The notes: a model not told the origin generated them from the sequence alone. A DNA stretch of 8,674 nucleotides from Gammaproteobacteria bacterium (GCA_024638545.1 JAHEKD010000074.1:1-8674); one strand, 5' to 3'. Positions 1 to 7,144 are shown, numbered from the stretch's first letter. Translations and numbers: made by a program.

Positions 1-279
1 CAGTCATTTGCATTTGGAAAACCTGTGATCGGTTCAGATCGCGGAGGTATTCCGGAATTGGTCAGTCACGGGGTCCGCGGGCTGATATATCCGGCACAAG
101 ATGACCGGGCGCTTGCAGCTGTGATGACGAAGCTATGGAATGACCCGGGTCGTGCAGCAGAAATGGGTAAGACCGCGAAGACATTCTCTGACGATGAATT
201 CAATGATGAGCATTTTTATGAACGACTAATGTCCGTATACAGTGGAGTGTTGAATGAGAGTTCTGGTTCTAGGCGGTAA
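1..279 (+). CDS. Glycosyltransferase family 4 protein, C-terminal part (5' truncated by window edge)
   Basis: Frame 1 is open from the first base to the TAA at 277-279, giving the last 92 residues of a longer protein. It starts in the typical GT-B/GT4 donor-site region: the AFGKPVIGSDRGGIPELV stretch is the segment that follows the conserved E-x7-E motif and contacts the nucleotide-sugar donor. It continues through G-x-R-G-L-I-Y-P, an acidic D-D segment and the final helix expected at the end of this fold. GTG at 25 is an internal valine and not a start. By family, the protein transfers a sugar from a nucleotide-sugar donor to a growing glycan in the cytoplasm; donor and acceptor cannot be told from this fragment. 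Its last 26 bases overlap the next gene, so the two are probably translationally coupled and work in the same pathway. Confidence 0.9.
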   Translation, partial: QSFAFGKPVIGSDRGGIPELVSHGVRGLIYPAQDDRALAAVMTKLWNDPGRAAEMGKTAKTFSDDEFNDEHFYERLMSVYSGVLNESSGSRR

Positions 280-1174
280 CGGATTTATTGGCTCTCATCT
301 TGTCGATGCGCTATACGCCCGCGGTGACCGTGTTCGGGTCTTTGATCGTTTCCCAAACAAATATCAACCGCAAATACCCGGTGTGGACTATCGGTTGGGA
401 GACTTTTCTGATACCGCCGAGCTTGCGGAGGCGCTGTACGATATAGATACTGTTTTTCACTTGATCAGCACATCGGTGCCCAGCACATCCAATCTTGATC
501 CCGTTGCGGACATCCAGGGCAACCTGATTTCATCTGTGCAACTGTTCCAACAAATGGTACGACTGAATGTTGATCGTATTGTCTATCTGTCTTCAGGCGG
601 GACTGTCTACGGCAATCCAGCGATAGATCCTGTACCGGAGTCCCACCCGCTGAACCCCATTTGTTCCTACGGGGTCATCAAAGTTGCAATTGAAAACTAC
701 CTGCATATGTTCTCAGATCTTTATGGCCTTAAACCAACGGTTTTGCGTGCATCGAACCCGTTCGGCCCTAGACAGGGGCATCTTGGTGTTCAAGGGGTCA
801 TCCCGACTTTCCTTAAACGTCTTGTTGATGGCGACCCTCTGCAGATATGGGGTGACGGATCTGTTGTTCGAGACTATATATTTATTAATGACCTTGTGAA
901 ACTTTGTCTGCTGGCGTGTGATTCGCAGACTGTCGGCGTATTCAATGCGGGCAGTGGCTCGGGATCCTCATTGAAAGAGATCGTTGAAACGATTGCCAGG
1001 GCCTCCGGCAGACAGCCAAATGTTGAGTATCTGCCCGGACGCACATTCGACGTAAAAAGGATAACGCTTGACATGACAAAATCTCATGAAAAATTCGGTT
1101 GGACGCCGAGTGTTTCAATAGAGGATGGAATACGACAGCACTGGGACTGGTTACGGTCTGTTTTGAGTAAATGA
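254..1174 (+). CDS. NAD-dependent epimerase/dehydratase, UDP-glucose 4-epimerase-like (extended SDR)
   Basis: The 306-residue protein has the size and motif order of an extended short-chain dehydrogenase/reductase acting on nucleotide sugars. The Rossmann motif GGNGFIGSH (G7, G10, G13) sits at the N-terminus, with D31 at the end of the second strand placed to bind the NAD ribose. The catalytic set is visible as SSGG at 113-116 and Y139-x3-K143. The substrate side shows the SNPFGPRQ segment near 167-174 and RDYIF near 206-210. GalE-like C-4 epimerisation is the most likely reaction, but a 4,6-dehydratase or uronate epimerase cannot be excluded by eye. The start at 254 is supported by GGAG at 244-247, six bases upstream, and by the overlap with the upstream glycosyltransferase. 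It probably supplies a nucleotide sugar to the polysaccharide pathway in the cytoplasm. Confidence 0.92.
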   Translation: MRVLVLGGNGFIGSHLVDALYARGDRVRVFDRFPNKYQPQIPGVDYRLGDFSDTAELAEALYDIDTVFHLISTSVPSTSNLDPVADIQGNLISSVQLFQQMVRLNVDRIVYLSSGGTVYGNPAIDPVPESHPLNPICSYGVIKVAIENYLHMFSDLYGLKPTVLRASNPFGPRQGHLGVQGVIPTFLKRLVDGDPLQIWGDGSVVRDYIFINDLVKLCLLACDSQTVGVFNAGSGSGSSLKEIVETIARASGRQPNVEYLPGRTFDVKRITLDMTKSHEKFGWTPSVSIEDGIRQHWDWLRSVLSK

Positions 1175-1226
1175 ACATCTGATGAAGCGAAGTTATAGGC
1201 CAATTCGATACTGAAAATATAAAATC

Positions 1227-1245
1227 TTGCCCAAAAATTGGGCAA
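1227..1245 (-). terminator. Hairpin in the convergent gap, likely terminator for the minus-strand genes
   Basis: TTGCCCAA (1227-1234) and TTGGGCAA (1238-1245) form a perfect 8-bp stem with an AAA loop. Read on the minus strand it lies 66 bases beyond the methyltransferase stop and is followed by a T-rich run (1226 down to about 1212), as expected for a Rho-independent terminator. Read on the plus strand the following bases are not T-rich, so it is a poor terminator for the epimerase gene. The T run is interrupted, so termination may be partial. Confidence 0.5.
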
Positions 1246-1311
1246 AGACAGACCTAACCCGCATTTCTCACCAGACAACATTCAGTCGGCCTGCGTTAAT
1301 TTATATCTATC

Positions 1312-2208
1312 CTATTTCTCTTTCTCATTCTCTTTCTTAAAAAATAAAATGTCTTGACCGAATTCATCCGGGCCAAATCCCGTCGTCGTCGTGATATCGG
1401 GATTTTTTCTCCAGCTACCCCACAAAGGATCACCGGCAAGCGTCATGCCGACTGATGCAAATTCGCTCACATAAAAGTCCAAATCATACCCTACAGCAAT
1501 TTCCGGCATAGACTGATTATGGAAATAGTGGCAACTTTCATTATATGGAAATGAAAGATCATTGGTATTCGAATTTCGACCATGATCCATCAGAAATGTG
1601 GAGAACATGCAGTAACCTTCAGGTTTCAAAATTCTGGATATCTCAGCTATATAATTTTTCACGTCATCAGTTAACATGTGCGTAAACACAGAAATCATAA
1701 ATACTATATTGAAGCTATTGCTGTCGTAGAGGAATTTGTAAGTATCTGCACGACTTTTTCCATCTGGATTGTACTCATCATTTTGAATATCTAGGTGTTC
1801 AAAATGAAAATTCTTTTTGAGAAATATAGGTCTCTTTTTGCATGAATCTAAAGAGATTTTTTCAATGTCCACTCCATAATAGTTTCCGTCATCAAGAATT
1901 GACGACAATGCAAAAGCTGTCCTTCCGCATCCACATCCAATTTCCAGAACTTTTGATTCACTATTGAGAGATGCGTGATCCTTTAGAAGATTGGAAAATT
2001 TGACTCCATCCTTATAGAAATTCATCGCCAGACATTCCTTTGAAACCCCGGTGGAGCGAACCCTGATAGAGTATGGAGGCAGGTAGGAGAGGCCTCTGGC
2101 AGACCTGGCGATATAATCTATCGGATCGATAAGTTTAAAAACAAAATTGACTATCGGGTTTTTCCAAGATACTCCCGGGAATATTTTTTTTGCTATTTTT
2201 TTTAGCAT
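1312..2208 (-). CDS. Class I SAM-dependent methyltransferase
   Basis: The 298-residue protein carries the class I methyltransferase fold. Motif I is VLEIGCGCGR at about 87-96, the glycine-rich loop that holds S-adenosylmethionine. An acidic residue at D114 (YYGVDIEK) ends strand 2 and should bind the ribose hydroxyls. FNIVFMISVFTHM at 166-178 is the motif IV region, and ILKPEGYCMFSTF at 193-205 follows as motifs V-VI. A 50-80-residue N-terminal part containing LPPYS precedes the fold, and a GSWR...GFGPDEFGQD tail resembles methyltransferases found in glycan clusters, so a sugar O-methyltransferase is plausible; the acceptor is unknown. A GGAG at 2220-2223 lies 11 bases before the ATG. The gene is noticeably richer in A/T and in poly-T/poly-A runs than the GMC gene upstream, and a 172-base gap separates them, so it may be separately regulated or a later insertion. 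Confidence 0.88.
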   Translation of the reverse strand: MLKKIAKKIFPGVSWKNPIVNFVFKLIDPIDYIARSARGLSYLPPYSIRVRSTGVSKECLAMNFYKDGVKFSNLLKDHASLNSESKVLEIGCGCGRTAFALSSILDDGNYYGVDIEKISLDSCKKRPIFLKKNFHFEHLDIQNDEYNPDGKSRADTYKFLYDSNSFNIVFMISVFTHMLTDDVKNYIAEISRILKPEGYCMFSTFLMDHGRNSNTNDLSFPYNESCHYFHNQSMPEIAVGYDLDFYVSEFASVGMTLAGDPLWGSWRKNPDITTTTGFGPDEFGQDILFFKKENEKEK

Positions 2209-2380
2209 TTACAGCAGGTCTCCGTTTTAGATATGCCTAATAAGTGGGTGCGTATTACACCACCAAATTCATTAGGCTGCAAGTTATCACATGCTAAAGA
2301 GAGCAAATGTGACATCTGTCAATTGATTCAACTGTAAACCGAACTTTCGAGACCAGCCGGGGTTTTTCTAAATTAAATAG
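2209..2380 (-). promoter_or_regulatory. Leader/promoter region of the methyltransferase gene
   Basis: This 172-base gap lies between two co-oriented minus-strand genes. On the minus strand a perfect TTGACA (2322-2317) could serve as a -35 box, but the expected -10 position has only a weak match (TTTAGC, 18-base spacing), so the promoter call is tentative. Two inverted repeats are visible. TCACAT (2287-2292) faces ATGTGA (2307-2312) and would overlap the promoter core. GCCTAAT (2235-2241) faces ATTAGGC (2271-2277), with a second partial GTGG/CCAC pairing inside, and would form a hairpin in the leader RNA just before the ribosome binding site. No T run follows the latter, so it does not look like a terminator. 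Confidence 0.3.
2235..2277 (-). repeat. Inverted repeat in the methyltransferase leader
   Basis: The outer arms GCCTAAT and ATTAGGC match perfectly over 7 bp. Inside, GTGGGTG at 2244-2250 can pair with the CACCAC segment at about 2258-2264, with one bulged base, leaving a small loop. The structure ends 27 bases before the methyltransferase ATG and 11 bases before its GGAG, so it could affect translation or be an operator. Function is inferred only. Confidence 0.4.
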
Positions 2381-3934
2381 CTAAGCCACTGTCTGACTTT
2401 TTAAATGTTCCGCCAGCCTCACCGCCAGGGCAACTATTGTCAAGGTGGGTGGCACATGGCCCCCTGTTGGAAACACCGAACTCCCCGTCACGTATAAATT
2501 TTCAACACCATGCATGCGACAGTTTTTATCGACAACCCCGTCGCCCGGATCCTGCGACATCCGTGTGGAACCAATTTGATGGCAGCCTCCCCATAAAGAG
2601 GTCGGCCACACCGACGCATCGGCACTCACCCAGTCACTTATCTGCACCCTGCCCAAATTTAATCTGCCAAACTCTTCAGCAACAAGTCGAGTACCTTCAC
2701 GCACAGTGTGTTTATCAAGCTGCGTTAAATTCCAGTCAACAATTGCTCTTTTCTGACCCAGCGCATCTTTTTCATCACCTAACCTGATCCTGCTTTCAAG
2801 ATTAGGTGCCTGCTCTGTATACATATAAAGCTCATGCACCTGATCCGATGCAGAATCACCCTTTAAAAAATCCGATATCACCAGCTTAAGCTTCGATGCG
2901 AGCTCATCCGGCCACTTGAAATGCTTTAAACTATTCCAGATCTGCCTCGATTTGCTGTAACCTGAAAAAGGACGGATTCTTGCCGAATAATTCAAGAGTT
3001 TATCGGCCTGTTGAGACGCCTCAGTCGCGGCTACGCCTGCCGCTACTTTTGTTTCTCCATGATAGTAAAAATCGTACAACTGCGTGATCGCCTGCGGGTC
3101 TGACGCGCTGATGATGGCCGTATGTACATGCGGATGATTTTGGTAATTACGGCCCAGCCAATCTGATTCGTTACCCAATCCCTTTGGATTGTCCTGATTT
3201 GATAATAACAATATGCGGGCATTTTCCAGCGCACCGCAGGCAAGCACATAATATTTCGCCATGACACTGCCTTTTTTGCCCTCCAAAGTTTGAATCTGGA
3301 CCTGATTTACAGTCGATGCACTATTGCCGGTCTCGATGCTTACAACATTCGCATGCAGATAAACCTTTATATTCTCAGCTCCCTCGAGGGCGTCACGATA
3401 AACCTGTCCAAAACGGGTCGGGGGACTGATTTTCCAGAACGCTGTCCTTAACTTGTCCGGCTCAAATTCGGGAAATTGATGGCTGGCATCAGACAGCGCC
3501 TCAAGATCATAACCATCGCCATCTATCTGGCAATAGTCAGAGGCCGCCTGATAATAAGGCTCGAGATCCTCTCTGTTGATCGGCCAGCCGCTGTGCGGTA
3601 TCCATTCCCTGGTTTCAAAATCAATCGCATCCAGCGGCGAGCACCAGCCTGCCCAATGATTGGTTGTGCCGCCAAAATACCTGAGTCGACACGCCTGATC
3701 CCGATTGAATTGATTGCCTTCTATGTTGTATTTAATCGACTTGTTTATGACGATTTCATTTAATGATTCTGTCTCTTGTTCGTAACTGAGGCCGCCACTT
3801 TCAAGTACACAAACGCTTAAACCTGACGAAATCAGCGAGTGCGCAAGGGTAATGCCGGCCGCACCGGCACCAATAATACATACATCCGCCTCAATAGTAC
3901 TGGCGGTCTTCGGGTCTTTAAAATCAATCAACAT
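2381..3934 (-). CDS. GMC-family FAD-dependent oxidoreductase (sugar/alcohol dehydrogenase-like large subunit)
   Basis: The 517-residue protein is a full-length GMC flavoprotein. The dinucleotide-binding motif GAGAAG is at 22-27, with E45 (VLESGG) at the end of strand 2 for the FAD ribose. The RYFGGTTNHW segment (85-94) matches the GMC FAD-contact loop, and ACGALENARILL (232-243) is the second FAD motif. The C-terminal GMC_C domain shows H452 in HQIGSTRM, the usual catalytic histidine, and H493 in GGHVPPTLT, where relatives carry histidine or asparagine. No signal peptide is visible; the chain enters the FAD motif at about residue 17. It starts 21 bases after the stop of the small Tat-signal protein. 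That pairing is like the catalytic and gamma subunits of FAD-linked gluconate, fructose and glucose dehydrogenases, so oxidation of a sugar hydroxyl after co-export is likely (inference). The true substrate and electron acceptor are unknown. Upstream bases show only a weak AGAAAAAG in place of a Shine-Dalgarno, suggesting coupled translation. Confidence 0.9.
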   Translation of the reverse strand: MLIDFKDPKTASTIEADVCIIGAGAAGITLAHSLISSGLSVCVLESGGLSYEQETESLNEIVINKSIKYNIEGNQFNRDQACRLRYFGGTTNHWAGWCSPLDAIDFETREWIPHSGWPINREDLEPYYQAASDYCQIDGDGYDLEALSDASHQFPEFEPDKLRTAFWKISPPTRFGQVYRDALEGAENIKVYLHANVVSIETGNSASTVNQVQIQTLEGKKGSVMAKYYVLACGALENARILLLSNQDNPKGLGNESDWLGRNYQNHPHVHTAIISASDPQAITQLYDFYYHGETKVAAGVAATEASQQADKLLNYSARIRPFSGYSKSRQIWNSLKHFKWPDELASKLKLVISDFLKGDSASDQVHELYMYTEQAPNLESRIRLGDEKDALGQKRAIVDWNLTQLDKHTVREGTRLVAEEFGRLNLGRVQISDWVSADASVWPTSLWGGCHQIGSTRMSQDPGDGVVDKNCRMHGVENLYVTGSSVFPTGGHVPPTLTIVALAVRLAEHLKSQTVA

Positions 3935-3955
3935 AACGCTTTTTCTAATTAAATA

Positions 3956-4321
3956 TTAAACAGCAGACAGGGCCAACAGCGCACAAACACAAACTTCCGC
4001 ATTGGCCAGCACCCAACCATCCACAGCCACCGTGTTGCCATTGAGAAAATCCTGCTGGCGCCGATTTTCAAAGGATTTTATCGGATCCTGCGAATGCTCT
4101 TCCCCCAGCTGACGCTGCAAGTAGGCCCGGTTTGCATGCCGTGGATTTGCCTGAAGATAGACCCGGCCCACTACCCGCGCATTATCAGGATCGGAAAACA
4201 TCGTTGCGTACTGATCTTCAATACGCCCGCTCTGGGATCGGGCCCTGACTCCAGGGGTGTACAAATAATGTAAACAGGCCAGAGTGCCTGTTAAAGTCAA
4301 TATAAAGTCACGTCGTCTCAT
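3956..4321 (-). CDS. Small Tat-signal protein, gluconate 2-dehydrogenase subunit 3-like, partner of the GMC enzyme
   Basis: From the ATG at 4321 this gene encodes 121 residues starting MRRRDFILTL, where RRDFIL fits the twin-arginine motif R-R-x-F-[I/L], followed by a short apolar stretch to about residue 22. The rest is a small soluble domain with GRVYLQANP (52-60), an Asp-Phe-rich segment near 83-92, and the tail VDGWVLANAE (100-109) followed by an alanine/leucine/cysteine-rich end. That DGW-x-L ending is what I associate with the small subunits encoded beside GMC oxidoreductases. A longer reading would use GTG at 4366, but it adds 15 residues in front of the Tat motif and has no good ribosome site; an AGGG lies about 10-11 bases before the ATG. 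In FAD-glucose dehydrogenase systems such a subunit carries the catalytic partner through Tat; the same role here is an inference. It lies between the glycosyltransferase and GMC genes in the same orientation. Confidence 0.75.
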   Translation of the reverse strand: MRRRDFILTLTGTLACLHYLYTPGVRARSQSGRIEDQYATMFSDPDNARVVGRVYLQANPRHANRAYLQRQLGEEHSQDPIKSFENRRQQDFLNGNTVAVDGWVLANAEVCVCALLALSAV

Positions 4322-4414
4322 AAAACAAGCCCTAGCGTAAAACGTCGGTTGAATGTGGCTGGCCACAGCGTGTCAAGCCATCCAGCCTGCCATCATTATT
4401 TTTCAGGTGAACGG

Positions 4415-5518
4415 TCATCCGGCCAGCCATTTTTCGAACAGCATTCTATAGTCTTTTAACACTTTTTGCCATGTGAACATCGACTGATGCTGCCGAAAAC
4501 TGGCTTTACGTGCATGGCTGAAGTCTTTACCCTGCACCAGTAACTCATCAAATTTCTGCGCACATTCGCGTTGATCGGAAAAATAGAATTGCTCCGGACC
4601 CGCTACCCAGCGATTAAATTGATTATCATGGGCCAAGACCGGATTACCGGCACCCAATGCCTCGACCAGCGATGGGTTTGTGCCGCCTACGCGGTGTCCA
4701 TGGACATACAGCAGACAATAATAGCGTAGCGCCTGTACAATTTCCTGGTCATAAATCGCACCTAAAAACACGACATCATCAGATGCCGCGTCAGTCGTTT
4801 CGCGCTGGTATTTCACCTGTTGATCATACTTACCCAGAACCACCAGTTTGCAACTTCTTGGTTTTTCCGAAAATGCCGAGATAATTTCAATTATCGAATT
4901 TTCAGGCTCGGGTCTGGCGATGATGATTAAGTATTGATATGGCAACAGATCATAATCGTCAAGAATTGCGCGATCGGCAGAATCAACCCGGTCAGATCCG
5001 TAGGGAATCACGGAAATTTTCCCCTGCTTCGCATGCCTTTGCAGATGCTTACCGATCTGTGGATGATCTGCAATCAGGTGATTACCCAGCAGACAGCCTG
5101 CCCATTCATTGACGTAAAACCAGGCTTTCATGGGTAGAGACCATTTTTCTCTCTTCCACTCGATACCGTCCATGTTAATCAGATTCCTGATTCCCTTAAG
5201 GCGATAAACAAAACAAAAAACGGCTGTATTGTACCCAAGTGTGAGCACTAATCCACCGGATTTAGCCGCATGCAGTGTGCTTTTCCAGTCAAAAATGAAC
5301 GATCCCAAAGGACCTTCACTTTTAACAGCTATTTTTATCAGCCTGACACCATTCCACACTTCTTCATGAATGGGTTGATTTCCACTCTCCTGGCAGTAGA
5401 CGACGACATCCCAGCCATGTTCAGCCAGATATGGTGCCAGATGTTCAGCAAATGACTCGAAACCACCGTGGCTCGCTGGAATGCCCCGAGTACCTAATAT
5501 GCATATTTTTTTCTTCAT
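4415..5518 (-). CDS. DUF1972/GT4 glycosyltransferase (rhamnosyltransferase-like)
   Basis: The 367-residue protein begins with ILGTRGIPASHGGFESFAEHL (residues 7-27), the hallmark of the DUF1972 N-terminal domain found in capsule and O-antigen glycosyltransferases, several of which transfer rhamnose. The C-terminal half is a GT-B donor domain. IIIARPEPENSI (198-209) is the first strand and loop, LVVLGKYD (225-232) the next, and HGHRVGGTNPSLVEALGAGNPVLA (273-296) holds the conserved donor-binding region with E285 equivalent to the second glutamate of the E-x7-E motif. No transmembrane segment is evident, so it should act at the cytoplasmic face of the membrane on a lipid-linked acceptor. Donor sugar is not determined. 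It starts 35 bases after the sulfotransferase stop and is followed 93 bases later by the Tat small-subunit gene. The upstream ribosome site is weak (GGGA 13 bases before the ATG). Confidence 0.9.
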   Translation of the reverse strand: MKKKICILGTRGIPASHGGFESFAEHLAPYLAEHGWDVVVYCQESGNQPIHEEVWNGVRLIKIAVKSEGPLGSFIFDWKSTLHAAKSGGLVLTLGYNTAVFCFVYRLKGIRNLINMDGIEWKREKWSLPMKAWFYVNEWAGCLLGNHLIADHPQIGKHLQRHAKQGKISVIPYGSDRVDSADRAILDDYDLLPYQYLIIIARPEPENSIIEIISAFSEKPRSCKLVVLGKYDQQVKYQRETTDAASDDVVFLGAIYDQEIVQALRYYCLLYVHGHRVGGTNPSLVEALGAGNPVLAHDNQFNRWVAGPEQFYFSDQRECAQKFDELLVQGKDFSHARKASFRQHQSMFTWQKVLKDYRMLFEKWLAG

Positions 5519-5553
5519 GAATAGTATCTGTCCCGGCCTAGATCGTCCTGATG

Positions 5554-6630
5554 CTAGGATTTCGAAGGGACTTTTTGAATCAGTAACGCCTTCAACTGAA
5601 TCATGGCTCGACGGGGGTTGGTCAGTGCCACTCCCAGTACGTGAACAGGATAACGTACCAAAGACATCATGACGCTGAGGATCGACTTTTTTTGATTTTG
5701 ATTGCTTGAGTAATCAAAATATCTCATAGGCTGCGCGTTAATTTTTTCACAAATTTGACGCTCCCCCGGTGTCAGAATAGTGATCCAGTTATTTGCAGCT
5801 TCTTTTGCAATGCCTTTCTTCTCCTCTTTAATCGATAAATGTGAAGAACCAATAACGGAGATTTCTAACATTTTGGGTTCAAATTCAACACCCAAAAACT
5901 CACATATTTCAGTTACTTTTTCCTGTGGATCTTCCAATATTGATTCAAATCTTAGAATATGGAATCGCGGATGATCTGACATGCCAATAGCTATCTGATT
6001 TGCTTTGCACCAGAGCTTGGAAAGGGTGATAGGATGATAATTACACCAGGATCTAACGACTTCCTTAAATGGCATTTTGCTGGTGCCAAGGAAGTTTCGC
6101 GACCATCTTGATTTTTGAGAAGCCAGTACGGCCCTTGGATCTCTTAACATATGAACAATATAAGCTTCAGGCATCGCATCAAGCAGTTCTCTTGCATAAA
6201 AAATATTTCTGGGCGTTTGCTCACATGCAATTCGCTTGCCTGCATCATCCGTAAACTTATTACAGGCAGCCAGGTACAGCTGTGCATAGCTGCGCTTATT
6301 TGAATCAAGCTTATCAACTATCGCCTTTGCGTTATCTATTTGATCAGCATTCGACCCGGCTTGCCAAATATTTTTATCCTGTCTGTTTAGTATCGTGGCA
6401 ACGGTATCTATTTGCTCCTTCACAGAGGGTGTTTTCAATAAGTCTTGAGGACTGATTACATCACCAAAGATATGCAGCTCGTGCAAACCTAACACTTCGC
6501 TGTGTTGATCCAGTACACGACTAAGCATTGTGGTGCCGGAACGCGATGCCCCGGTAACAAAAACTACTTTTTTTGATGATTTATTGAAATTTTCCATGAT
6601 TTTTAAAGCTATGACCGAATTTGACGGCAT
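5554..6630 (-). CDS. Sulfotransferase family protein
   Basis: The protein (358 residues from the first ATG) has both PAPS-binding motifs of sulfotransferases. The 5'-phosphosulfate loop is VTGASRSGTTMLSRVL at 25-40. The 3'-phosphate site is MLRDPRAVLASQ at 161-172, where R163 and S171 have the eight-residue spacing typical of the family. A FESILEDPQEKVTEICEFLG segment (228-247) and the ERQICEKI helix (290-297) match the C-terminal part of bacterial members. It should transfer sulfate from PAPS to a hydroxyl, probably of a sugar in the glycan made by the neighbours; a lipid or protein acceptor remains possible. The last 45 residues, rich in hydrophobic and basic residues, look like an amphipathic extension. 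The start is uncertain: ATG at 6597 (residue 12) would put the P-loop closer to the N-terminus, and neither start has a clear Shine-Dalgarno. It is the first gene of the minus-strand run. Confidence 0.9.
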   Translation of the reverse strand: MPSNSVIALKIMENFNKSSKKVVFVTGASRSGTTMLSRVLDQHSEVLGLHELHIFGDVISPQDLLKTPSVKEQIDTVATILNRQDKNIWQAGSNADQIDNAKAIVDKLDSNKRSYAQLYLAACNKFTDDAGKRIACEQTPRNIFYARELLDAMPEAYIVHMLRDPRAVLASQKSRWSRNFLGTSKMPFKEVVRSWCNYHPITLSKLWCKANQIAIGMSDHPRFHILRFESILEDPQEKVTEICEFLGVEFEPKMLEISVIGSSHLSIKEEKKGIAKEAANNWITILTPGERQICEKINAQPMRYFDYSSNQNQKKSILSVMMSLVRYPVHVLGVALTNPRRAMIQLKALLIQKVPSKS

Positions 6631-6659
6631 TTTACATACACAGAAAAATCTGCATACTA

Positions 6660-6688
6660 TCTATAAGACAATTGATTTGGACTTTCTA
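6660..6688 (-). promoter_or_regulatory. Possible sigma-70 promoter for the sulfotransferase operon
   Basis: On the minus strand TAGAAA (6688-6683) and TATAGA (6665-6660) are separated by 17 bases and each match 4 of 6 consensus positions. Transcription would begin near 6652, about 20 bases before the first ATG and about 55 before the alternative ATG at 6597. The region is AT-rich, so chance matches are common. Confidence 0.25.
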
Positions 6689-6929
6689 CTCATACCCCAG
6701 GCGTCTATGATTGTAACCTTATGATTAAGGCGATATACAAAAAAACATACGAACAGTTCCAAGGCTGAATTCTAATATAAATTGATATCTGTTACACACA
6801 TCCAATTGTTAATTTCTGATGATAATTAGTTAAGCGCCATTTAGAAATTTTCGTTTTACAACAGCTTTGTTGAGTACTTTAAAATAACCACCTTGAGCTA
6901 AAAAACATCTGGCAAAACCCGGATATTCT

Positions 6930-6955
6930 GTTAACAATTGTCAACTAATTTGACA
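6930..6955. repeat. Overlapping palindromes around a TTGACA box
   Basis: GTTAACAATTGTCAAC (6930-6945) is a 16-base palindrome with one mismatched pair. Its right half, TGTCAA (6939-6944), also pairs with TTGACA (6950-6955) across a 5-base spacer. TTGACA is a perfect -35 box on the plus strand, but only a poor -10 (TTGTAT, 18 bases on) follows. The arrangement is that of an operator next to a promoter element; binding protein unknown. Confidence 0.35.
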
Positions 6956-6978
6956 TTAAAATACATTAATCTTTTGTA

Positions 6979-7027
6979 TCATGAAATTATTCATCTTTAT
7001 TTTCATGAGCTTATGTTGATTTAAGCT
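6979..7027. repeat. Two adjoining perfect inverted repeats
   Basis: TCATGAAA (6979-6986) and TTTCATGA (7001-7008) form an 8-bp perfect repeat with a 14-base centre. The final A is shared with AGCTTA (7008-7013), which pairs with TAAGCT (7022-7027) across 8 bases. Neither is followed by a T run on the plus strand. They may be protein-binding sites or RNA hairpins if a long leader is transcribed. Confidence 0.4.
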
Positions 7028-7144
7028 ACTAGTTTACATCAGGTTAGCTAATATTTTTCCATGGTCTTCCTATGATGGTTAATTTGTTCATTTTCGCTTA
7101 ACATATTGCCGTTACATTTAAGATCGCTTGGCGCGGTATGAATA

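Noticed and set aside
2287..2312. TCACAT/ATGTGA repeat as a CRP site
   Set aside because: The half-sites are in the opposite order and 14 bases apart, unlike TGTGA-N6-TCACA.
2341..2380. Terminator directly after the GMC gene
   Set aside because: Only a short AAACC/GGTTT pairing is possible and no T run follows it on the minus strand.
2437..2787. Plus-strand 116-codon frame
   Set aside because: It is antisense to the C-terminal GMC domain, whose motifs are clear; the composition (Pro/His/Ser-rich) is that of a shadow frame.
6530..6724. Plus-strand frame of 64 codons running out of the sulfotransferase gene
   Set aside because: Most of it is antisense to the P-loop region of the sulfotransferase; no ribosome site or recognisable domain.
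6981..7019. Small plus-strand frame from ATG 6981 (12 codons and a stop)
   Set aside because: No ribosome site, very short, and it lies inside the inverted repeats.
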